Assembly: GCA_964591175.1 (NCBI GenBank) | Contig: CAZQAF010000011.1 | Location: forward strand, 3,787-67,786 | DNA length: 64,000 nucleotides | Direction: 5' to 3' | Origin: UBA11574 sp964591175 | GTDB lineage: Bacteria > Desulfobacterota > Desulfobacteria > Desulfobacterales > UBA11574 | Shown: positions 18,401-25,102 of the stretch, one piece after another | Position numbering within the stretch: the first letter of the stretch is position 1 | Layout of the letters: every line of letters begins with the position of its first letter | Translations under genes and position numbers: made by a program | The notes under the pieces: model-generated | Databases searched by the model: none | The model's input: the letters and a program-made list of their open reading frames with translations, nothing else | What the model was told of the DNA's origin: nothing

Positions 18401-18677
18401 TAACAGAGTGATTGACATGATCGGTCGGGTGAACATCGTTGAGGGGATGAGACCCGGGACTTTGGCGGTCTCATGGCATTACGGCCACTGGGCTTACGGA
18501 TCCAATGAAGTCGTTGTGGACGGGAAAAAAATAGAAGGTGACAAGCGCCGTGCCGGTGGACTTTGTACCAATTCTTTGCTGGCGGTGGATCCGGTAATCA
18601 AAAATGTCTGCCTGACCGATCCCATCGGCGGCAGTGCATCGTATTCCAACAGCCGTGTCAGCTTGAAACCGTTATAA
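15489..18677 (+). CDS. ttrA: Tat-exported molybdopterin oxidoreductase, tetrathionate reductase catalytic subunit-like
   Basis: This 1062-residue DMSO-reductase-family enzyme has a twin-arginine signal (SRRNFIKS, 22-29) and a 4Fe-4S site at Cys 78, 81, 85 and 130. A candidate Mo-ligand Cys lies at 285 in TTICEQSHH. The large size, with inserts between the Fe-S and pterin regions, is typical of TtrA (about 1020 residues) and larger than PsrA/PhsA (about 760) or ArrA (about 850). The predicted reaction is tetrathionate to thiosulfate reduction in the periplasm. Arsenate, selenate or another sulfur oxyanion cannot be excluded from sequence. Downstream is an exported rhodanese, and molybdenum-cofactor genes follow, which fits the function. 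Confidence 0.72.
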   Translation: MNKETNTPMTQKTQIEKETCLSRRNFIKSTAFVGGSAALGLQAAKTIGGLFGKEALAATQQAAPYILSEPQNLIYSTCLQCHVACPNKAKIWDGTLAKLSGNPYSPQNFLPHIPFDTKPEEAATIDGKLCAKGQTAIQTYYDPYRVRKVLKRAGERGSDKWKAIPFEQFIDEVTKGGKLFSDIGDDSHYPGFEEVIALRDPKLSSAMAKDAESCGKGKMTVAEFKAKYRDHLDKLIDPDHPDLGPKNNAFAFMAGRIEHGRKELMKRFTGKTLGSKNAYEHTTICEQSHHIAYKKMTAHKTEHMKPDLMNCEFVLFWGTGAFTANFGLTSMAEKATTGQVSRGMKTAVVDPRLSHDAGKADWWLPVQPEKNGTLAMAMIRWILENNRYDQRYLENANKAAAKAHNEPTWSNATHLVKIVDGHPLELLRASEVGVGAENQYVASKNGRFVAVDPEDEKHPVEGDLFVKTQVNGIPIKSAFQLLAEEAFAKPLQTYADECGVELKTIVDVARELTSHGKRAAVDMYRGPVQQTDGYYSGCLVITLNVLIGNADYKGGLIKGGGHWHEGGGKPGNVYNLGKLHPGALKAFGPKMTREQSRYEDSTLFRGKGYPAQRPWYPFTGNVYQEVIPSFASGYPYPGKILLTHMGTPAFAIPGGNQHIIDMLKNQKQVPLYIASDIVIGETSMYADYILPDLTFLERWGMPHPSPDNATKISKIRQPVGKPLTEEVTVGGEKMPICLETFMIAITKKLNLSGFGKNAFGSGMDFTKAEDWYLKQAANIAFGDKEGEAVPDADDAEMEIFRKARRHLPPSVFDEARWKKALGSETQWRKTIYVLNRGGRFAPYGSNYNGMYMKSQLGTMFYLFVEQVAKQKNSISGKYFSGVPIIGGEFDAAGKPLVRSKAYPFRIITYKEPYGGQSRTISNYWGNINLQPANKILIHPSDARKLRIKQNQKVRLVSADNPEGRLELRDGGNRVIDMIGRVNIVEGMRPGTLAVSWHYGHWAYGSNEVVVDGKKIEGDKRRAGGLCTNSLLAVDPVIKNVCLTDPIGGSASYSNSRVSLKPL

Positions 18678-18766
18678 TAAAAGGTACTAAAGTTCCGTGC
18701 GGTCGGTATTGTTTTTTAGATCCCTTTCGACATGATTGGGAAGATATTGATTCTGTTATTTAAAAC

Positions 18767-19351
18767 ATGAAAAATAAAGTTCATCTTGTTATTGCTGTTT
18801 CAGTCTTGGTATGGAGCCTGCTTGTTGTCGCTCCGGCGAAAAGTGGTGAAAACCAATCTGTCGGGCTAAAGACAAGCAGGCGACATTCAACGGTTCCGGC
18901 CATGAGCGATACCGCCGGCAAAGGGATGGTCATCGGAATCGATGCCCGACATCTGTTGCGGCTGATGGAGATGGACCCCAACATTTATGTGCTGTATATC
19001 GGCAGCAGCATCGATTTTAGACACTGGTTCGCTGGTTCCAAAAACGCCGTGCATATTACTTTAAAGCAGGTTAAAGACAACACCTTGCAGCTGCCTAAAG
19101 ACAAAACGCTGATTCTCATCTGTCCTTCCGGGCAACAAAGTCCTGCAGCGGCCAAAAAACTAACCGCTCGAGGCTATGTCGTTTATTACGTAATCGGAGG
19201 TATTGAGGCGATGAATAAATACGAGAAACATAAATCGATGCCTCAGAAAGAGAAACCTGTCCAGGAGTCCGGGGGAAAAATCATCCGGCAAAAGAATCAT
19301 GAACCACATTACCCGGAATCCACTTTCGAAGAAGAAGACATGGGATGCTGA
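18767..19351 (+). CDS. Exported rhodanese-domain protein
   Basis: The 194-residue protein has a signal peptide (hydrophobic residues about 5-27, AKSGE cleavage region). The rhodanese fold follows, with an active-site loop CPSGQQS, matching CxxGxxS, and a charged tail ending in DMGC. Rhodanese proteins carry sulfane sulfur as a Cys persulfide. Its place next to a tetrathionate-reductase-like operon suggests handling of thiosulfate sulfane sulfur in the periplasm. It starts about 90 bases after ttrA with no obvious terminator between, so it is probably co-transcribed. The terminal Cys is an odd detail. Confidence 0.75.
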   Translation: MKNKVHLVIAVSVLVWSLLVVAPAKSGENQSVGLKTSRRHSTVPAMSDTAGKGMVIGIDARHLLRLMEMDPNIYVLYIGSSIDFRHWFAGSKNAVHITLKQVKDNTLQLPKDKTLILICPSGQQSPAAAKKLTARGYVVYYVIGGIEAMNKYEKHKSMPQKEKPVQESGGKIIRQKNHEPHYPESTFEEEDMGC

Positions 19352-19396
19352 ATTTTTTGAATCTATAAGAGTTGATTTCAATTTTTTTTGTGGTAT

Positions 19397-19418
19397 GTTA
19401 TGTTAACGTTAACATAAC
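19397..19418. promoter_or_regulatory. 22-bp perfect palindrome (operator candidate)
   Basis: The sequence is a perfect palindrome centred between 19407 and 19408, with core TGTTAACGTTAACA. It covers -10-like hexamers (TATGTT at 19394-19399 and 19399-19404) downstream of a TTGATT at 19372-19377, and ends 13 bases before the FmdE-like start. A dimeric repressor blocking a promoter would fit; the regulator is not identified in the window. Confidence 0.55.
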
Positions 19419-19431
19419 TTCAACGACGGAT

Positions 19432-20064
19432 ATGCATATGCAGAATTTCGACACGTTACTGAAAAAATCAACCGAAGCCCACGGGCATTTATGTCCGGGT
19501 CAGGTGGTAGGGGTGCGCATGGCCATGCTGGGATGCCGGCTCATCGGCCTGGATGAACCGACCCGTATCGATCAGATTAAAAAACTTATCGTCATTGTCG
19601 AGATGGACCGGTGCACCGGCGATGCGGTGGCTTTTGTCACCGGCGCCAAACTGGGACGCCGGTCGTTAAAGTTTAAAGACTACGGCATCATGGCCGCGAC
19701 GTTTATAAATTTGGAAACACAAACGGCGTTTCGGGTGATTTCCACGGAAGAAGCCAGAGATCTGGCGCCTGCTTATGCACCTGAAATACCCGAAAAGTAT
19801 CCCCGGCAGCTTGAAGCGTATAAACGGATGCCGGACAGTGTTCTCTTCAGGGTTCAAAAGGTTCGGGTGGATATGAGTGAATACGATTTGCCGGGTCCAA
19901 CGCGCAAAAAAGTATCTTGCAGTCAATGCGGGCAGGTGGTCAGAGACAACCGCGAAGTGGTTCAAAACGGTTGTATTTTTTGCAAGCCCTGCGCGCAAGA
20001 GGCTTATTTTTCGGAAGCAAAAGAGATTACCTGGCCCGATATGAACTGGACACCCGCTCAATAA
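19432..20064 (+). CDS. FmdE-family protein with C-terminal zinc finger
   Basis: This 210-residue protein has an FmdE (formylmethanofuran dehydrogenase subunit E-like) domain in residues 1-140 with the motif AHGHLCPGQVVGVR, and a C-terminal CxxC-CxxC zinc finger (CSQCGQVV ... CIFCKPC). FmdE proteins occur widely in anaerobes next to molybdenum and tungsten genes; their precise role is unknown. I start at the ATG at 19432 (ATG at 19438 is equally possible). An upstream TTG in frame would place the operator inside the coding region. It is the first gene of the Mo-cofactor cluster behind the palindrome. Confidence 0.7.
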   Translation: MHMQNFDTLLKKSTEAHGHLCPGQVVGVRMAMLGCRLIGLDEPTRIDQIKKLIVIVEMDRCTGDAVAFVTGAKLGRRSLKFKDYGIMAATFINLETQTAFRVISTEEARDLAPAYAPEIPEKYPRQLEAYKRMPDSVLFRVQKVRVDMSEYDLPGPTRKKVSCSQCGQVVRDNREVVQNGCIFCKPCAQEAYFSEAKEITWPDMNWTPAQ

Positions 20065-20189
20065 GAACAAAAGTTTGTCGCCGCCGAAGCACTAAGACAC
20101 GAAGAAAACCCGTAAGTTTGCTTCGTTCCTAATTGGCCTCCGACCCGGAGGGAATGTGGGAATATTGGATTTGAAGGAGGAGATAAAAA

Positions 20190-21221
20190 TTGATAAAAAC
20201 CATTGACTTAAAAGATGCGGTGGGAACCAAACTGGCCCATGACATCACCGAGATCCGGCCCGGAGAATTTAAAGGCGCCGTTTTCCATAAAGGACACACG
20301 GTGTGCAACGAAGATTTGTGCCATTTACAGAAACTCGGGAAGAATCATCTTTATCTCATTGATTTAGAAGCGGACGAGATCCATGAAAACGAAGCGGCCG
20401 CCATTATGGCCAAAGCCCTGGCCGGTAAATGGGTCGTCTGGAAAAATGAACCTCGTGAAGGAAAAATCGGGTTAAAGGCAGATATAGACGGGTTGCTGGC
20501 TATCAATGTTGCGGCACTGGCGGCGGTCAATATGATCGATGAAGTCATGTGTGCCACCATGCACAATCACACGCTGGTAAAAGCCGGTGAACTGGTGGCC
20601 GCCACCCGGGCCATCCCTTTGGTCATGAAACGGGCGCCTGTTGAACGGGCCGCCGCCATAGCCGCTCAAAACGGCGGCGTGATTTCCGTTCGCCCGCTTC
20701 GGCAGGGAAAAGCCGGCCTGATCATCACGGGAAACGAGGTGTATCGTGGTCTTATCCAAGACCGTTTTGCACCCATTCTGTCTCGAAAACTCATTGATCT
20801 GGGCTGCGAAGTGGATCGCGTCAGCTTTGCGCCGGACGATGCCGAAATTATTCGCAGGGAGATCCGCGCGCATATTGACCAAGATTGCGACCTGATACTT
20901 TTAAGCGGCGGTATGAGCGTGGACCCCGACGATGTTACCCGCAAAGGGATTCGTCTGGCAGGTGCTGATAAGGTTCATTATGGGGCTGCAGCGCTTCCCG
21001 GCGCCATGTTTCTGGTGGCGTATATCGGGAAAGTGCCGCTGCTCGGCGTACCGGCCTGCGGTCTGCATCACCGTACGACCGTTCTGGATCTGGTTCTTCC
21101 CCGCATTCTGGCCGGAGAAAAAATCGGCAAAAAAGAACTGGCTTTTTTAGGTCACGGCGGACTTTGCCAGGATTGTCCGGAATGCACCTATCCGCATTGT
21201 GCCTTCGGCAAGGGAAGCTGA
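20190..21221 (+). CDS. MoeA/MogA-type molybdopterin-binding protein with Cys-rich tail
   Basis: The 343-residue protein contains a MoCF-biosynthesis (MogA-like) fold, seen as GLIITGNEVYRGL, LLSGGMSVDPDDVT and LLGVPACGLHHRT. It probably helps insert molybdenum or prepare the adenylated pterin. It is shorter than MoeA (about 400) and ends with a Cys-rich stretch, CQDCPECTYPHC, not found in E. coli MoeA and likely metal-binding. The start is TTG with a strong AAGGAGG site. Gene neighbours MOSC and MoaA support a cofactor role. Confidence 0.75.
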   Translation: MIKTIDLKDAVGTKLAHDITEIRPGEFKGAVFHKGHTVCNEDLCHLQKLGKNHLYLIDLEADEIHENEAAAIMAKALAGKWVVWKNEPREGKIGLKADIDGLLAINVAALAAVNMIDEVMCATMHNHTLVKAGELVAATRAIPLVMKRAPVERAAAIAAQNGGVISVRPLRQGKAGLIITGNEVYRGLIQDRFAPILSRKLIDLGCEVDRVSFAPDDAEIIRREIRAHIDQDCDLILLSGGMSVDPDDVTRKGIRLAGADKVHYGAAALPGAMFLVAYIGKVPLLGVPACGLHHRTTVLDLVLPRILAGEKIGKKELAFLGHGGLCQDCPECTYPHCAFGKGS

Positions 21222-21258
21222 TGGAAAATGATAGTCGGAAAAAGGAAAATATAATAAA

Positions 21259-21753
21259 ATGACCGATGTTATACAAAATCATGACGGGCGGGTCGTTGCC
21301 GTATCCGTTAGCTTGAAAAAAGGTGTCAAAAAAACAAACATCCTTCAAGGCAGTCTGATCGAAAACTACGGCCTTGAAAACGACGCACATGCCGGTGACT
21401 GGCATCGCCAACTCAGTCTTTTGGCCATAGAGAGTATTTCCAAAATAAGGAAAAAAGGCATTGACGTTAATCCGGGCGATTTTGCCGAAAACATTACGAC
21501 CGAGGGTATCAGGCTCTGGGACCTGCCCGTAGGCACCCGGCTGAAGCTCGGAGAAAACGCAGTGGTTGAAATTACCCAAATCGGCAAGGAATGTCATGAT
21601 CGCTGTGCCATATTCAAACAGGTGGGAGATTGTGTCATGCCTCGAGAAGGCATCTTTGTAAAGGTTCTTAAAGGCGGCGCCATCAGTCCCGAAGATCGCA
21701 TCCGAATTCTTAATCATCAACGAGGAAATGTCCCACATGACGAAACTTCTTGA
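21259..21753 (+). CDS. MOSC-domain protein
   Basis: The 164-residue protein spans one MOSC domain (molybdenum cofactor sulfurase C-terminal fold), with AHAGDWHRQLSLL near residue 45, ITTEGIRLWDLPVG near 80, and the conserved Cys region IGKECHDRCAIFKQVG. Stand-alone MOSC proteins of this size sit beside moa/moe genes and are thought to carry sulfur or bind Mo-pterin. Its end overlaps the MoaA gene by about 17 bases. Confidence 0.8.
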   Translation: MTDVIQNHDGRVVAVSVSLKKGVKKTNILQGSLIENYGLENDAHAGDWHRQLSLLAIESISKIRKKGIDVNPGDFAENITTEGIRLWDLPVGTRLKLGENAVVEITQIGKECHDRCAIFKQVGDCVMPREGIFVKVLKGGAISPEDRIRILNHQRGNVPHDETS

Positions 21754-22732
21754 TCCATACGGCAGAACTATCGATTACCTGCGAATATCCATTACCGATC
21801 GTTGCAACCTCGATTGCCTGTATTGCGCCCCTTTGGGCGGACGAAAAAGACTCTCTCATGCCGAGATACTTTCTTATGAAGAGATTTTCCGGATAACAAA
21901 CGCTGCGGTACTTTCCGGAATTTCAAAGATACGCATCACCGGAGGAGAACCGCTCCAAAGAAAAGGAATGGTTCGGCTCTGCCGGATGCTGGCGGATATA
22001 GACGGTATTGAAAGCCTTGCCATGACCACCAACGGTATGCTTTTAAAAGAGTTTGCGGCGCCCCTTTTCGAAGCCGGTGTCAGGCGGGTGAACATCAGCC
22101 TCGACACGCTGAAACCCGAACGATTCAAAAAGATAACCGGAAAGGATCTTCTATATCAAGTACTTGAAGGAATTGAAGCCGCGGAAAAGGCCGGATTGAA
22201 TCCCATCAAGATCAATGCGGTGGTCATGCGCGGCATTAACGATGATGAAATTGAAGATTTGGCCGGGCTCACCCTGGAAAAGCCTTATCATGTCCGGTTT
22301 ATCGAACTCATGCCCACACAGGGCCACACCAAGGAAAAACATCACGCGCTTTTCATGCCCATCAGTGAGATGATTGACCGGATTAACATGATGGAGAATT
22401 TACAGTTCATTGACAAAGACCATTCTTTTGGACCGGCAATGCTCTACTCCTTTCCCGGAGCGCCGGGCAAGGTCGGTTTCATCGCGCCGCTGAGCAGACA
22501 TTTCTGCGAAACCTGCAACCGCTTGAGGCTCACAGCCGACGGAAAGCTCAGGACCTGCCTTTTTTCTGAAAAAGAAATTGATGTCAAAGGATCAGTGAGA
22601 AAAGGCGCCTCTATGCAAGAACTGTCGGATTTGTTCAAACACGCAGCGCGAAACAAACCGCAACAGCACCATTTAAACGATATCGCTCCCATAAACCCTT
22701 CCAACCGGACCATGCGGGCCATCGGCGGTTAA
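21737..22732 (+). CDS. moaA: GTP 3',8-cyclase MoaA
   Basis: This is the radical-SAM enzyme of molybdopterin synthesis, converting GTP to 3',8-cyclo-dihydro-GTP. The radical-SAM motif CNLDCLYC is near residue 23 and the C-terminal cluster Cys set lies in RHFCETCNRLRLTADGKLRTC. Residues GGEPL match the SAM-binding motif. I chose ATG 21737 over ATG 21728 because the GAGGA site is 10 bases away from the former and only 1 base from the latter. It has 331 residues, the usual length. It is the last gene of the cluster. Confidence 0.93.
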   Translation: MTKLLDPYGRTIDYLRISITDRCNLDCLYCAPLGGRKRLSHAEILSYEEIFRITNAAVLSGISKIRITGGEPLQRKGMVRLCRMLADIDGIESLAMTTNGMLLKEFAAPLFEAGVRRVNISLDTLKPERFKKITGKDLLYQVLEGIEAAEKAGLNPIKINAVVMRGINDDEIEDLAGLTLEKPYHVRFIELMPTQGHTKEKHHALFMPISEMIDRINMMENLQFIDKDHSFGPAMLYSFPGAPGKVGFIAPLSRHFCETCNRLRLTADGKLRTCLFSEKEIDVKGSVRKGASMQELSDLFKHAARNKPQQHHLNDIAPINPSNRTMRAIGG

Positions 22733-22805
22733 GTACGAAATGTCCGGATAGCGATATGGCAATGATGTGCAACGCGAAAAAATTTAGAAAGGATTTGACG
22801 GATCG

Positions 22806-23291
22806 ATGACGTCCGACAATGATAGTGAATCCGAAGAACAAACCTTACTGGTGGCCATCGATTTTTCCGATTGTGCCCGTGGCGCGTTGCGTCATGCAAA
22901 ATCGCTTTTATCCGAAAAACCCGTTCGAATCGTTGCGCTTCACGTCATCGACCATGATTTTATTGCAGAATGCCTCCGCCATGAGTTGGGTGATGAAGGC
23001 CAGATCAAAAAAAAGCTGTTTATGGAGGCAAAAGAAAAGCTTCGAGATTATTTGTCTCAAGAAAACTTGGGAAACGATCAAGTCCAAATGATCGTCAGCG
23101 AAGGGGTTCCCTACATAGAGATCAACAAAAAGGCTGTGGAAAACAATGTGGATATGGTCATTATCGGAAGCTGTGGAAAGACCGGCGACATGGGCAGAAT
23201 ATTTTTCGGAGGCACGACGGAAAAAGTATTAAGATTCATCACGCGGCCGGTGCTTTGCGTTCCCCCGAAGTCGGACTACCGAATGGATTGA
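22806..23291 (+). CDS. UspA-family universal stress protein
   Basis: A 161-residue single UspA domain beginning TLLVAIDFSDCARGALRHA. The C-terminal glycine-rich nucleotide-binding motif is IIGSCGKTGDMGRIFFGG, so the ATP-binding subtype is likely. It sits about 80 bases after moaA and just upstream of the first fluoride riboswitch, but is transcribed before the switch and so is not controlled by it. UspA genes are among those I recall being listed with fluoride riboswitches elsewhere, which may or may not be meaningful here. Confidence 0.85.
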   Translation: MTSDNDSESEEQTLLVAIDFSDCARGALRHAKSLLSEKPVRIVALHVIDHDFIAECLRHELGDEGQIKKKLFMEAKEKLRDYLSQENLGNDQVQMIVSEGVPYIEINKKAVENNVDMVIIGSCGKTGDMGRIFFGGTTEKVLRFITRPVLCVPPKSDYRMD

Positions 23292-23332
23292 CGACGAGAA
23301 TGCACATTTGAATTATCAAACTTAAATTACCC

Positions 23333-23359
23333 TTGATAAAATAAAGTAGATCGTATAAG
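23333..23359 (+). promoter_or_regulatory. Possible promoter for fluoride switch 1
   Basis: TTGATA (23333-23338) and TATAAG (23354-23359) are 15 bases apart, which is short. Initiation near 23366 would begin the transcript a few bases before the aptamer. Confidence 0.35.
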
Positions 23360-23367
23360 CATTTAAA

Positions 23368-23500
23368 TACGGTGATGGAGTTCACCGATTAACCGCACGC
23401 ACGTGCTGATAACTCCTGCCATGCTCAATCCTCCGGCGGGAGTCTTGATAAAGAACTACCGCACAAAACTCCCGCCACACATCAGGGCGGGAATTTTTTT
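23368..23500 (+). promoter_or_regulatory. Fluoride (crcB) riboswitch 1 with transcription terminator
   Basis: P1 CGGTG/CACCG (23370-23374 with 23383-23387) has a loop containing GGAGTT, which pairs in a pseudoknot with AACTCC (23411-23416). The stretch AACCGC, a short GCAC/GTGC stem and TGATAACTCCT follow, matching the conserved fluoride aptamer. Expression platform: GGCGGGAGT (23435-23443) can pair either with aptamer strand ACTCCTGCC (23412-23420) or with ACTCCCGCC (23468-23476). The latter overlaps the 5' arm of the terminator CCCGCC/GGCGGG (23471-23476/23486-23491) with a T7 tail. Ligand binding would hold the aptamer strand and permit the antiterminator, an ON switch for the genes at 23640 and 25103. 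Confidence 0.9.
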
Positions 23501-23639
23501 AGGATCCAACGAACCGGCAACTTGCTGTGCCGGCTCATACCGGACATTTTTTGGATTCAACCTGAAAGTTCCCCTTATCATTGTTGTTTTCTTTTATATC
23601 CACTTCGACGGTTGCGGGTATAAAAAGGTTCCATCGAAC

Positions 23640-25085
23640 ATGCGATTCATAAAGCGCGTAAAAAATAAAGATATCGAAAAACACAACAAAAAAAATGATC
23701 TTGGTATCTCTGAACTGGAACTTTACAGGCGCCTGGAGGAAAAAGGCTGCCCGGTGTGCAGTGTACTCGAACACCATGACCGGCAATATTTTTCCTGGTT
23801 TTCCATTGAAAAGTACCATATGCCGGCGTTTCTTGAATCTCTGACGCATGCACTTGGATTCTGTGCGAACCATGGCGCATACCTGGATCGACAGAATCAT
23901 TGGGCGTCACAAATCACCGCCGTTCACCGGTATACGGTTTCACGAGTCAATATGCGGATGGCCGCTGGTCTGTCTGAAAGAAAAAATGATTTAAGGCGGA
24001 TATTTAAAGATCGGACACCCTGTCCGGTTTGTGCATCCTATGGAGAAACGTCGGAAAGGACCCTTTGGTTTTTTAAAAAGATGATAGAAGAAAAAGAGGG
24101 CCTGAATAAATACGGCTATCCGGGCATACTCTGTTTTCCTCATTTTAAAAGTCTCACCGACAGCGCCTCGCCAAAAGTGTTTGCCAGGCTGCTTTCAAGT
24201 CATGAATCGACGATGTTGTCGACCACCAAAGAACTGGAATCAATTAGACATCAGGAAATGAAACTTGCGGCGGAATCAGAACAGATCCGGCATGCATTAA
24301 ACCTGACCGTAGGCCGCGAACAGAATCCCGGCAATCCCCTTCTCCTGTCCAGGATTTACAAACTATCTGAAAACCGGGACCCTCTTGCAGATTTTATCTC
24401 ATCGTTAAAGGAAAATACCGGCTGCCCGATTTGTCTGAACATTTATCATTCCTTGAGCCAATGGATCTGCTGGCTCGACAAAAATATCATTTCTGCAGAC
24501 AACTTCGACGCCGTGAGCGATGTTTTGCCGACTTGCAATGCACATGTCTGGTCATGCATCCGTCTGGGAAATTCTGCGCTCCAATTTGCCGCCGCATTTG
24601 CTGCGTTTCGAGCCGTTCAAGAAAAAGTCAATAATGCCGCCCGTCACTTGAAACAAGTGAGAAAACCCCGGAAACAAGGGAAAAAGGAAATGCAAAACAA
24701 TCAAGGCATTATAAAAGTCGACCCGAAAAAAACCATCACGGGCCCCATCTATTGCCCCCTATGCAGCCGGATGGATTCGGCCAAAAACCGGGCGCTGAAA
24801 TTGCTTTTTGCTTTGCTTCAAGAGCGTCGATACCGTATAGATTTTGAAAATGGCCATGGATTATGCCTCAAACATCTCGCCGACGCACTCGACATGCAGC
24901 CTTCAAATGAAATTGCCGGATTTTTAATCCGGGTTGAATCCGCCAAGCTGGCGCTTTTAGAATGGGAGCTCGAAGAAGCCATGAGAAAAACGGCCTGGAC
25001 AGCCCGCCCGGAAATTAAAGGAAGCGAACAATCAGCCTGGCACCGGGCCCTTGCAAGATTTTCCGGCTTGCCGATATCCGAATAA
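23640..25085 (+). CDS. Cysteine-rich protein with four CPxC modules, fluoride-riboswitch controlled
   Basis: The family is not assigned with confidence; DUF6062-like cysteine proteins are the nearest idea. The 481 residues contain four similar units, each opening with CPxC (Cys 37/40, 128/131, 262/265, 372/375) and closing 40-100 residues later with a C-x2-H type pair (CANH, CFPH, CNAH, CLKH). Each unit could bind one metal ion. No signal peptide or membrane helix is evident, so it is cytoplasmic. I start at ATG 23640 with AAAAAGG upstream; the frame is open further but would run through the riboswitch terminator. It is the first gene behind fluoride switch 1 and is followed 17 bases later by an MFS transporter. 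Confidence 0.7.
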   Translation: MRFIKRVKNKDIEKHNKKNDLGISELELYRRLEEKGCPVCSVLEHHDRQYFSWFSIEKYHMPAFLESLTHALGFCANHGAYLDRQNHWASQITAVHRYTVSRVNMRMAAGLSERKNDLRRIFKDRTPCPVCASYGETSERTLWFFKKMIEEKEGLNKYGYPGILCFPHFKSLTDSASPKVFARLLSSHESTMLSTTKELESIRHQEMKLAAESEQIRHALNLTVGREQNPGNPLLLSRIYKLSENRDPLADFISSLKENTGCPICLNIYHSLSQWICWLDKNIISADNFDAVSDVLPTCNAHVWSCIRLGNSALQFAAAFAAFRAVQEKVNNAARHLKQVRKPRKQGKKEMQNNQGIIKVDPKKTITGPIYCPLCSRMDSAKNRALKLLFALLQERRYRIDFENGHGLCLKHLADALDMQPSNEIAGFLIRVESAKLALLEWELEEAMRKTAWTARPEIKGSEQSAWHRALARFSGLPISE

Positions 25086-25102
25086 ATCAGGAGCACAACG
25101 AA

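Noticed and set aside
19372..19431. TTG start for the FmdE-like gene
   Set aside because: It would place the 22-bp operator inside the coding sequence; ATG at 19432/19438 gives the family-typical start.
23403..23639. Upstream extension of the CPxC protein reading frame
   Set aside because: The open frame runs through the fluoride riboswitch and its terminator; the ATG at 23640 lies after the terminator and begins the conserved-looking sequence.
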